Assembly (NCBI GenBank): GCA_033763795.1
Contig: JANRJV010000013.1
Span: 62,001-126,000, forward strand
DNA length: 64,000 nt
Direction: 5' to 3'
DNA from: JAEUIV01 sp033763795
GTDB taxonomy: Bacteria > Planctomycetota > Phycisphaerae > Phycisphaerales > UBA1924
Part shown: positions 24,341-32,015 of the stretch, piece after piece
Layout of the letters: each line of letters opens with the position of its first letter
Position numbering within the stretch: position 1 is the first letter of the stretch
Made by a program: the position numbers and the translations under genes
Notes under the pieces: model-generated
What the model was told of the DNA's origin: nothing
Databases searched by the model: none
The model's input: only the letters and a program-made list of their open reading frames with translations

Positions 24341-25501
24341 ATGGGCGTACCCCTGAGCCAGATGTGGACGGTTGCCACGTACGTGCTGAAGCAGAAGCTG
24401 CGCGGCGTGAAGCGGTATCCGCTGGTGATGCAGCTTGAGCCGCTGTTCCGGTGCAATCTGGCGTGTGCCGGGTGCGGGAAGATCCAGTATCCGGCGCACA
24501 TTCTGAAGCGTCAGCTGACTCCGGAGCAGTGCTGGAAGGCGGCGGAGGAGTGCGGGACGCCTGTGGTGGCGATTCCGGGGGGCGAGCCGCTGCTGCACCC
24601 GCAGATCGCGGAGATCATCGAGGGGCTGATCCAGCGCGGGAAGTACGTTTATTGCTGCACGAACGCGCTACTGCTCAAGGAGAAGCTTGAGGAGGGAGTG
24701 TTCAAGCCCAGCAAGCAGCTCTCGTTCAGCGTGCACATGGACGGGCAGGAGGAGCACCACGACTTTGCGGTGTGCCGGGAGGGGACGTACGCGAAGGCGG
24801 TGGAGGGGATCCGGCTGGCGGTCGAGATGGGTTTCCGCGTGACGACGAACACAACGGTGTTCGAGGGGGCGGACCCGAACTCGCTGCGTGCGTTCTTCGA
24901 CGAGATGATGGACCTGGGGGTCGAGGGTGTGATGGTCTCGCCGGGGTACGCGTATCCCAAGGCGCCGGACCAGAAGTCGTTCCTGCGTGAGCGGAAGAAG
25001 ACGACCGACTTTTTCGAGATGGTGCTGTCGAACCGGAAATCGCGGTGGAAATTCAACCAGTCGCCGCTGTTCCTGGAGTTCTTGATGGGCAGGCGGCAGT
25101 ACGAGTGCACGCCCTGGGGGCTGCCGACCTACTGCATTTTCGGGTGGCAGAAGCCGTGCTATCTGCTGCAGGACGGGTACGTCGACACGTTCAAGGAACT
25201 GATGGAAACGACGGAGTGGGAGGCGTACGGGCGGGCGTCGGGGAACCCGAAGTGCCAGCAGTGCATGGTGCACTGCGGGTACGAGCCCTCGGCGGTGGAC
25301 CACACGTTCGCGTCGTTCGGGGGGCTGTGGGCGACGATGAAGGCGATGGTGTTCAACACGTACGCGAGCCCCAAGGCGGCGGAGCGGCTGCGGATCGAGG
25401 CGGACAAGCCTCACGGGCCGCTGGTGCAGCTTGGGATCTCGGTCGAGGCGAAGCCCGGTGCGGGGAAGCCTGCGGCGCGGGCGGCTGTTGGGGCGGCGTA
25501 A
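24341..25501 (+). CDS. hpnH: Hopanoid biosynthesis radical SAM protein HpnH
   Basis: HpnH adds the adenosyl group of SAM to diploptene, making adenosylhopane, the first step to side-chain-extended hopanoids. The 386-residue protein has the radical SAM cluster at C38, C42 and C45 (CNLACAGC), the GGEPLLHPQI motif and SVHMDGQEEHHD. The cysteine-rich C-terminal part (KCQQCMVHCGYEPSAV) is also typical. ATG 24341 gives the family's MGVPLSQ start and has GGAGG four bases upstream. It lies 4.7 kb downstream of hpnCDE, separated by ribosomal and sigma-factor genes. No squalene-hopene cyclase is in the window. Confidence 0.95.
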   Translation: MGVPLSQMWTVATYVLKQKLRGVKRYPLVMQLEPLFRCNLACAGCGKIQYPAHILKRQLTPEQCWKAAEECGTPVVAIPGGEPLLHPQIAEIIEGLIQRGKYVYCCTNALLLKEKLEEGVFKPSKQLSFSVHMDGQEEHHDFAVCREGTYAKAVEGIRLAVEMGFRVTTNTTVFEGADPNSLRAFFDEMMDLGVEGVMVSPGYAYPKAPDQKSFLRERKKTTDFFEMVLSNRKSRWKFNQSPLFLEFLMGRRQYECTPWGLPTYCIFGWQKPCYLLQDGYVDTFKELMETTEWEAYGRASGNPKCQQCMVHCGYEPSAVDHTFASFGGLWATMKAMVFNTYASPKAAERLRIEADKPHGPLVQLGISVEAKPGAGKPAARAAVGAA

Positions 25502-25641
25502 GGGGCCGCTTTGTTCTCGGGCTTGCTTCCGGCTGGGTTATTTCGGAGACTGGTTGGGCCGCGGGGGGGAATATGTCGAGCCGTCGGCTCGCGTACCCGA
25601 TCGATAAAGCTTTGTACATGCGGATGAACGTCCGGGAAAAA

Positions 25642-25661
25642 CCTGGTCCGCGCGGACCAGG
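25642..25661. promoter_or_regulatory. Perfect 20-bp palindrome upstream of the GD-tail gene
   Basis: The sequence CCTGGTCCGCGCGGACCAGG is a perfect inverted repeat 35 bases before the ATG at 25697. It is not followed by a T run, so an operator or RNA leader element is more likely than a terminator. A smaller repeat, CGAGCCG-T-CGGCTCG, lies at 25577-25591. Confidence 0.5.
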
Positions 25662-25696
25662 GGATTCACCGGTGAGCGCACACGGAGACCGACGCA

Positions 25697-26263
25697 ATGC
25701 AGCTGAAGGGATTGATTGGCGTGGTGGCGGGCGGCCTGATGCTGGCGTTGACGCCGGCGATGACGCTGGCGCAGGACATCGCAGACATTCTTGAATCGGC
25801 TCAGGAGCGGATCGAGTCGCGGGCGGAGGCTGGCGTGACGGCGGTGAACCGCGCGTGCCAGACGTCGCTGAACCGCATCGAGGGGATCGTTGAGGATGCC
25901 GAAGAGGACGACGAAACGGTCGACATTGACCGTCTGGAGTCCGAGGTGACCAAGGGGATCACCGCGGCGAACCGGGCTTACGCCCGCGGCGTGACGAGCA
26001 TCCGTTCGGAGACCCGGAATGCGTTCCGGCGGATCGTTCGGCTGGCCAACCGCGACGAGGACTTGGAATCCGAGGCTCTGGACGCGCTGGATGAGCTGGA
26101 TTTGGCCGACGCCGAGGGCCGCCAGACGGTGCGGTCTGCCTATATTGAATGCCTCAACACGCTGTTCGCCGCCCTGGCGGACAGCGGGGAGGACGACGAC
26201 GGCGGCGACGGTGACGGGGACGGCGATGGAGACGGGGACGGCGACGACGACGGCGAGTCGTGA
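25697..26263 (+). CDS. Secreted acidic helical protein with (Gly-Asp)n tail, copy 1
   Basis: A 188-residue exported protein not matching a family I know. The signal peptide is MQLKGLIGVVAGGLMLALTP with AQ cleavage. The mature part is predicted helical and very acidic, with repeated short helices beginning AQERIESRAEAGVTAVNRACQ and KGITAANRAYARGV. The last 25 residues are a Gly/Asp repeat (GDGDGDGDGDGDDDGES), which resembles calcium-binding linkers of surface proteins. Two cysteines (in RACQTSL and YIECLN) may form a disulfide. The next gene has the same design. GGAG nine bases before the ATG fixes the start. Confidence 0.75.
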   Translation: MQLKGLIGVVAGGLMLALTPAMTLAQDIADILESAQERIESRAEAGVTAVNRACQTSLNRIEGIVEDAEEDDETVDIDRLESEVTKGITAANRAYARGVTSIRSETRNAFRRIVRLANRDEDLESEALDALDELDLADAEGRQTVRSAYIECLNTLFAALADSGEDDDGGDGDGDGDGDGDGDDDGES

Positions 26264-26278
26264 ACCGTTTGTCCACAA

Positions 26279-26310
26279 TCGGTAGGGGAGGGCGACTTGC
26301 ACCCTACCGA
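26279..26310. promoter_or_regulatory. Hairpin between the two GD-tail genes
   Basis: Nine-base arms TCGGTAGGG (26279-26287) and CCCTACCGA (26302-26310) flank a 14-base loop. With no T run after it, it may attenuate transcription, protect the upstream mRNA or be an operator rather than end transcription. Confidence 0.45.
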
Positions 26311-26414
26311 ATTCTCCAGTTAGCATAAGCGAACTATCGATGAGATTGTGCGGCGCGCGGGCTCGAAAAGGATCGGGACCCCCGGCCCGCCAGACTGACC
26401 CAGGAGATACCGGA

Positions 26415-26987
26415 ATGAAGCTTTCGATGACTTGGATGGCGGCCCTCGCCGCGACGGCGGTTTCGATGTTCGGCTCGGCGACGATGGCCCAGTCGAGCAG
26501 CAACGATCGCGCGATTCAGCGCGCCGACCGCGTGCTGGTCCAGACCCAGAACAACCTCGAGGATCTGGCCGACACGACCTCCCTCAAGATGAACCGTCTG
26601 GCCCGCAACTTCCGCGCCCAGACCGTCGGTCTGGACGAGACCGACGACGAGGACCGCCTCGAGACTCTCCGCGAGCGCGCCAGCCAGCGTCTCGAGCGTC
26701 TGCGCGAGTCGGCCGACAACCGGGCCAACCGCCTGTCGACCTCGGCTCGCCGTCAGATCGAGCGTCTGCTCGACGAGGACGATGCGGCCGACTACCTCGA
26801 GTCGATCGGCGAGGGCGGCGACGACGCCAGCGGCTTCACCGGCGACGCGCTCGAGGCCATCGGCAACTCCTTCGACAGCGCCGCCGAGTCGATCGGCGCC
26901 GAGGTCGGCGGTGATGGCGACGGCGATGGCGACGGCGACGGCGACGGCGATGGTGACGGCGATGGCGACGGCGACGGCGAGGCCTAA
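26415..26987 (+). CDS. Secreted acidic coiled-coil protein with (Gly-Asp)n tail, copy 2
   Basis: A 190-residue exported protein with the same plan as the preceding gene: signal peptide (MKLSMTWMAALAATAVSMFGSATMAQ), then Arg/Glu/Leu helices suited to a coiled coil (ERASQRLERLRESADNRANRL), then GGDGDGDG repeated to the end. It has no cysteines. Codons are markedly C-ended (CTC, CGC, GCC, GAC), more like the ribosomal protein genes here than its secreted neighbours, which suggests strong expression. AGGAG eight bases before the ATG fixes the start. A good terminator follows. No function can be assigned. Confidence 0.78.
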   Translation: MKLSMTWMAALAATAVSMFGSATMAQSSSNDRAIQRADRVLVQTQNNLEDLADTTSLKMNRLARNFRAQTVGLDETDDEDRLETLRERASQRLERLRESADNRANRLSTSARRQIERLLDEDDAADYLESIGEGGDDASGFTGDALEAIGNSFDSAAESIGAEVGGDGDGDGDGDGDGDGDGDGDGDGEA

Positions 26988-27015
26988 TCAACCCCGCTTG
27001 TGTCCGCAGCTAAGC

Positions 27016-27034
27016 CGCGAAACGTCGTTTCGCG
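27016..27034. promoter_or_regulatory. Small perfect hairpin upstream of the terminator
   Basis: CGCGAAAC-GTC-GTTTCGCG forms an 8-bp stem with a 3-base loop, 28 bases after the stop of the second GD-tail gene and just before its terminator; it may stabilise the mRNA 3' end. Confidence 0.4.
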
Positions 27035-27050
27035 TCCAATAGCACTACGC

Positions 27051-27089
27051 CAGGGCCCGGACCTCACGGTTCGGGCCCTGTCATTTTTT
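27051..27089 (+). terminator. Rho-independent terminator after the GD-tail genes
   Basis: CAGGGCCCG and CGGGCCCTG (27051-27059 and 27072-27080) pair across a 12-base loop and are followed by TCATTTTTT. Confidence 0.88.
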
Positions 27090-27211
27090 GGTCTGGTGGG
27101 TGTTTTCCCGTCATGGCGGATAAACGGGGTTATGCTCCCGTAAGTGCCCTTTCAGAGGCGTCGATGCAGCGGCGCGGGCGGGCACCGTTGACCATGGAAA
27201 GTGAGGGGAAG

Positions 27212-30007
27212 ATGGGCTGGGTTCGTGGGCTGTTGAGCGGCATCGCTTCCCTCGCTGGCGTGCTGGTTTCGAGCGGGGCATGGGCGGGCGGTGCGGTGCA
27301 GAGCGACGACGGGATGTGGTCGCTGCGCGAGGCGACGGCGGAAGCTCAGCGGTCGGAGCCCTGGGTGCGGCCGCTGTTCTTCCAGGGCGCGGCGCTGGAC
27401 GTGGGAGTTCTGGAAGCGGTGCTGGCGGATGCGCCGCTGGAGTTCACTCCCGAGGCGATGGCGGATCCCGGCGTGATCCAGCTGCCGATGCCCGACGGGA
27501 CGTTCCAGCGGTTTGAGTTCTGGTTGTCTCCCGTTATGGAGCCCGAGTTGGCGGCGCGGTTCCCGGAGATCCGCACGTACGCGGGCCAGGGGATCGATGA
27601 TCCGACGGCGACCCTGCGTTTCGATCTGACTCCGCAGGGGTTTCACGCGCAGATCCTGTCGGCGGAGGGTTCGTTCTACATCGACCCTTACTCGCGCGGG
27701 GACGTCGGGTTCTATGCGGTGTACGACAAGCTTGATCTGCGCGAGCGTGCGTTCGACGACTGGACGTGCGTGGTGAGCAAGCCCCTGAGCATGAACGCGC
27801 CGCTGGAGATGCGGGGGGCGCGGGCGGCGCTGCGCTCGGGGACGTTCCTGCAGACGTACCGGACGGCGGTTGCGACGACGATCGAGTACACGAACTTCCA
27901 CGGGGGCACGCAGGCGCTGGGGCTGGCGGCGGTGACGACGGCGATCAACCGCGTGACGGGGATCTACGAGCGCGAGCTGGCGATCCGCCTGCAACTGATC
28001 GCGAACAACAACACGATCATCTTCACGAACTCGACGGGCGACTCCTACAGCAACAGCAACGGGCCGGCGATGCTCAGCCAGAACCAGTCGGTCCTGGACA
28101 CGAACATCGGGAACGCGAACTACGACGTAGGGCACGTCTTCTCGACGGGCGGCGGGGGCATCGCGTCGCTGGGGGTCGTGTGCCGGGCTGGGCTGAAGGC
28201 GCAGGGGGTGACGGGGCTGCCCTCGCCGACGGGCGACGCGTTCTATGTGGACTATGTGGCGCACGAGATGGGTCACCAGTTCGGCGCGAACCACTCGTTC
28301 AACTCGGGGGTGTGCGCGGCGAACCGCAACGGGGCGACGGCGTTCGAGCCCGGGAGCGGCTCGACGATCATGTCGTACGCGGGGATCTGCGGGAGCGATG
28401 ATCTGCAGGTGCGGGCGGCTCCGCAGGCGAGCGCGGACGGGTATTTCGTGAACATCAGCTTCGACGAGATCCTGAGCTACAGCACGGGGGCGTCGGGGGG
28501 CTGCCCGGCGAACACGGGGAACGGGAACACGGTTCCGCTGATCGACGCGGGGCCCAACTTCACGATCCCGGCCTCGACACCCTTTATCCTGACGCCCACG
28601 AGCTTCAGCGACGCGAACGGCGACTCGCTGACGTTCTGCTGGGAGCAGCGGAACATCGTGACGCCGGCGGCGCAGACGAACGTGGGGGGCGTGTTCCCCG
28701 ACGTGGGGAACAACCCGATCATCCGGTCGTGGCCGCCTTCGACGTCGGCCTCGCGGATCATCCCCAGGGTGCAGAATCTGGTCGCGAACACGTTCGCGAA
28801 GGGCGAGGCGCTGCCCACGACGAACCGTACGCTGCGTTTCAGCTGCACGGTGCGTGACAACCGGGCGGGCGGCGGCGGCGTGAACACGGACACGATGGAC
28901 GTGGCGGTGACGACGAGCGCGGGGCCGTTCACGGTGACGGCGCCGAACACGGCGGTGTCGTTGAGCGGGAGCACGACGGTGACGTGGAACGTGGCGAACA
29001 CGAACCTGGCGCCGGTGAGCTGCGCGAGCGTGACGATCGAGCTCTCGACGGACGGGGGCAACACGTTCCCGACGGTGCTGCTCGCTTCGACTCCGAACGA
29101 CGGGTCGGAGGCGGTGACGCTGCCGGCGGTCGCGACGACGCAGGCGCGGATCCGCGTGCGGGCGCTGGGGAACATCTTCTTCGACATCTCGAACGCGAAC
29201 TTCACGATCGCGCCGCCGGCGGCGCCCGGCGCGTTCTCGCTCACCTCGCCCCTGAACGGCGCGTCGGGGGTAGGGCTGACGCCGACGCTGCTGTGGGGGA
29301 GTTCGGCGACGGCGACGAGCTATGCGGTGGTGATCGACGATGAGCCGAGCCTGACGGCGCCGTTCGTGTATCAGACGAGCACGGGTTCGACTTCGGCGAT
29401 CGTTCCGGCCGCGACGCTGACGAATCTGACGACGTATTACTGGCGTGTGACGGCGAGCAACGCGTCGGGGTCGACGGTGGGAACGCCCACGGTGTCGAGC
29501 TTTGTGACGGCGCCGCCGCCACCGCCGGGCGCGTTCGTGCTGCTGAGCCCGGCGAACAACGCTGTGAACGTTTCTGACGGCCCGACGCTGAGCTGGGGGG
29601 CTTCGGTGGGCGCGTCGAGCTATACGGTGGTCGTGGACAACGAGCCGTCGTTCACGCCGCCCGTGGCGTTCCAGACGGTGACCGGCGGGACGTCGGTCGG
29701 CCTGGCGGCGGGGACGCTGCTGGACGGGATGACGTACTACTGGACGGTGACGGCGAACAACAGCGGGGGTTCGACGTTCGGCACGCCCAATCCGTCGCAG
29801 TTTGTGACGGCGCCTCCGCCGTTCTGCGCGGGCGACGCGGACGGGGACGGCGACCGCGACTTCGGTGATATCGGCGCGGTTTTGGCGAGCTTCGGGGCGG
29901 TCTACGTCCCGGGCTCGGCGGGGTACGGCGACGCGAACAACGACGGGTTCGTCGACTTCGCGGACATCAGCGCGGTGCTGGCCAACTGGCAGCAGGCGTG
30001 TCCCTGA
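27212..30007 (+). CDS. Secreted metzincin (reprolysin-like) protease with FN3 repeats and dockerin-like tail
   Basis: A 931-residue exported zinc protease. After a signal peptide (MGWVRGLLSGIASLAGVLVSSGAWA) and a propeptide-like region comes a reprolysin-type catalytic domain with HEMGHQFGANH (H351, H355, H361) and the Met-turn SGSTIMSYAGIC. An Ig-like domain follows (from about nt 28900), then two FN3 domains (starting near nt 29220 and 29520, each ending in FVTAPPP). It ends in two dockerin-like EF-hands (GDADGDGDRDFGDIGAVLASF, GDANNDGFVDFADISAVLANW) bracketed by cysteines. ATG 27212 is chosen for its GAGG five bases upstream and signal peptide start; in-frame ATGs at 27113 and 27194 lack a ribosome binding site. 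Confidence 0.88.
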   Translation: MGWVRGLLSGIASLAGVLVSSGAWAGGAVQSDDGMWSLREATAEAQRSEPWVRPLFFQGAALDVGVLEAVLADAPLEFTPEAMADPGVIQLPMPDGTFQRFEFWLSPVMEPELAARFPEIRTYAGQGIDDPTATLRFDLTPQGFHAQILSAEGSFYIDPYSRGDVGFYAVYDKLDLRERAFDDWTCVVSKPLSMNAPLEMRGARAALRSGTFLQTYRTAVATTIEYTNFHGGTQALGLAAVTTAINRVTGIYERELAIRLQLIANNNTIIFTNSTGDSYSNSNGPAMLSQNQSVLDTNIGNANYDVGHVFSTGGGGIASLGVVCRAGLKAQGVTGLPSPTGDAFYVDYVAHEMGHQFGANHSFNSGVCAANRNGATAFEPGSGSTIMSYAGICGSDDLQVRAAPQASADGYFVNISFDEILSYSTGASGGCPANTGNGNTVPLIDAGPNFTIPASTPFILTPTSFSDANGDSLTFCWEQRNIVTPAAQTNVGGVFPDVGNNPIIRSWPPSTSASRIIPRVQNLVANTFAKGEALPTTNRTLRFSCTVRDNRAGGGGVNTDTMDVAVTTSAGPFTVTAPNTAVSLSGSTTVTWNVANTNLAPVSCASVTIELSTDGGNTFPTVLLASTPNDGSEAVTLPAVATTQARIRVRALGNIFFDISNANFTIAPPAAPGAFSLTSPLNGASGVGLTPTLLWGSSATATSYAVVIDDEPSLTAPFVYQTSTGSTSAIVPAATLTNLTTYYWRVTASNASGSTVGTPTVSSFVTAPPPPPGAFVLLSPANNAVNVSDGPTLSWGASVGASSYTVVVDNEPSFTPPVAFQTVTGGTSVGLAAGTLLDGMTYYWTVTANNSGGSTFGTPNPSQFVTAPPPFCAGDADGDGDRDFGDIGAVLASFGAVYVPGSAGYGDANNDGFVDFADISAVLANWQQACP

Positions 30008-30043
30008 GCGGCGAGAGATCGGCCCTGATGTAGAGGAGCTGCG

Positions 30044-31726
30044 ATGAAGAGGTTTTTCCGCGCGGCGGTGTGTGTGCTCGGCGGCGGTGCGTGCGCGGGG
30101 GCGCTGCCGGCGTCGGCGAGCGGCCGGGCTGATGAGCCCGTCGTGGCCGAGGGGGGCGGCCTCGAGTATCCCGAGGGTCTGGCGATTCCGCGGGGGCTGA
30201 CGGCGGCGGAGCGGGCGTACGTGGAGCGTTTCCCGCTGACGGCGGCGGAGCGCGGGGCCGGGCCGCCGGCGGTGCGTGCGGACGTGCGGTGTCCGGGCGA
30301 GTATGAGCCCTCGCAGGGGATCATGTTCGCGTGGGAGCCCTCGAGCTCGGGGATCACGACGATCCTGACGACGATGGTGCGCGAGGTGACGACGACGGGG
30401 AACGCCGACGCGTACATCATGGTGGACAGCGCGGCGGAGCAGTCGAGCGTGACGACGACGCTGACCTCCGGCGGGGCGAACATGGAGCGCGTGAAGTTCA
30501 GCGTGGTGACGACAGACACGATCTGGATCCGCGACTACGGGCCCAGGTACATCTACGAGGGGTCGGTGCGGGCGGTCGTGGATCACACGTACAACCGGCC
30601 GCGGCCCAACGACGACGCGCTCCCGGTGTTCTGGGCGAATGCGCGGCGTCAGCCGGGGTACGACATCCCGCTGGTGCACGGGGGCGGGAACTATCACCTG
30701 AGCGGCCTGGGCGACTCGTGGGCGACGAGGCTCATCAACAACGAGAACCCGGGCCTGAGTGAGGCGCAGATCGTCCAGCGCTGGCGGGACTACCAGAACG
30801 TGCAGACGACGCTGACGCAGCCATTCCCGACGAGCGTCGACTCGACGCAGCACATCGACATGTGGATGCAGATCGTGGGGGACCGGGCGGTGATCGTCTC
30901 GGACTGGCCCTCGAACCCGGGCTCGACGCAGGATCAGATCTGCGACGCGACGGCGGCCTCGATGGCCTCGGCGGGGTGGACGCTGACGCGGGTGCCGGCG
31001 TTCAGCGTGGGCGGGACGCACTACACGTACACGAACGCGGTGATGTGCAACGACCTGGTGCTGATCCCGTCGTACACGAACGCGACGGTGGCGCCCTCGA
31101 ACGCCGCGGCGCTGGCGGCGTGGCAGGGCGCGGTCCCGGGGAAGACGGTGCGGCAGGTGAACTGCCAGTCGATCGTGACGCTGGCGGGGGTGATGCACTG
31201 CATCGTGATGCACGTGCCGGCGCCGCTGGGGGGAGCGAACCCGACGGTGTACCTGCGCACACTGCGCGGCCCCGAGACGCTGACGCCCGGCGCGTCGGCG
31301 ACGATCTCCTGGAGCACGGACGACGACGTGGGCGTTGTGAACGTGGACATCCTGCTCTCGACGGACGGGGGCGCGACGTTCCCGACGGTGATTGCGTCCG
31401 CGACGTCGGACGACGGGAGCTTCGAGTGGGTTGTGCCGACGACGTACACGACGCAGGGGCGCGTGCGCGTGGTGGCGCGGGACGGGTCGGGGAACACGGG
31501 GTTCGGCCAGAGCGCAGCCGACCTGTTCATCGATGCGCCGCCGCCGGCGTGCGACGGGGACGCGGACGGGAACGGGGCGGTCGACTTCGGCGACATCACG
31601 GCGGTGCTGACGGCGTACGGCGCGGCGACGGAGCCCTTCGGCTTCGGCGATGCGGACGGGAGCGGCGCGGTGAACTTCGGCGACATCACGTCGGTGCTGT
31701 CGAACTGGGGCGCGACGTGTCCCTGA
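30044..31726 (+). CDS. Secreted agmatine/peptidylarginine deiminase family protein with dockerin-like tail
   Basis: This family (PAD_porph) hydrolyses the guanidino group of agmatine or of arginine in proteins, giving ammonia. The 560-residue protein has a signal peptide (MKRFFRAAVCVLGGGACAGALPASA) and the catalytic set: D164 (WIRDYGP), the HGGGNYH loop, H270 (HIDMWMQIVGDRAVIV) and nucleophile C386 (VMHCIVMHVP). After the enzyme comes an Ig-like domain also found in the preceding protease, then two dockerin-like repeats between cysteines (CDGDADGNGAVDFGDITAVL ... NWGATCP). Export argues against the usual cytosolic agmatine role and for extracellular arginine or protein substrates. It follows the protease gene by 36 bases, probably in one operon. 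Confidence 0.85.
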   Translation: MKRFFRAAVCVLGGGACAGALPASASGRADEPVVAEGGGLEYPEGLAIPRGLTAAERAYVERFPLTAAERGAGPPAVRADVRCPGEYEPSQGIMFAWEPSSSGITTILTTMVREVTTTGNADAYIMVDSAAEQSSVTTTLTSGGANMERVKFSVVTTDTIWIRDYGPRYIYEGSVRAVVDHTYNRPRPNDDALPVFWANARRQPGYDIPLVHGGGNYHLSGLGDSWATRLINNENPGLSEAQIVQRWRDYQNVQTTLTQPFPTSVDSTQHIDMWMQIVGDRAVIVSDWPSNPGSTQDQICDATAASMASAGWTLTRVPAFSVGGTHYTYTNAVMCNDLVLIPSYTNATVAPSNAAALAAWQGAVPGKTVRQVNCQSIVTLAGVMHCIVMHVPAPLGGANPTVYLRTLRGPETLTPGASATISWSTDDDVGVVNVDILLSTDGGATFPTVIASATSDDGSFEWVVPTTYTTQGRVRVVARDGSGNTGFGQSAADLFIDAPPPACDGDADGNGAVDFGDITAVLTAYGAATEPFGFGDADGSGAVNFGDITSVLSNWGATCP

Positions 31727-32015
31727 GCCGCGCGGCGGGCGTGCGCTGACGCGCGGGCGCGTGGCGCGGGACGGCCAGTCGAGCGGCGCATTTGGAGCAT
31801 GTCGGCGCACAGGGCGCAGCGCACGAGCGCGCTGTCGTGATTGCGCTTACCTTGAGTCGGGGGCGGCGCGAAAAATAGTCGCGATTTGCAGCATGGAATG
31901 TGAAATGAAGCTTGTCCGGGGGTGAGGGCGTTCTTAGATTTCGGTCATGAATCGGCGGTGGGGGGCTCGCGTCTCTCAGAGGCGGAGTGCGTGCCGACGG
32001 AGGCCGGGAAAGAGC

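Noticed and set aside
25577..25591. CGAGCCG-T-CGGCTCG as the hpnH terminator
   Set aside because: The stem is short, 75 bases after the stop, and has no T run, so it cannot be called a terminator.
26269..26277. TTGTCCACA, a DnaA-box-like 9-mer
   Set aside because: It occurs singly between the two GD-tail genes, 19 kb from the skew switch, so chance is the best explanation.
26190..26985. GGCGAC repeats as a possible CRISPR or satellite array
   Set aside because: They are coding Gly-Asp codons at the ends of two open frames, with no spacers.
27152..31810. 1552-residue leftward frame
   Set aside because: It is Arg/His/Pro-rich antisense of the protease and deiminase genes, without domains or a sensible start.
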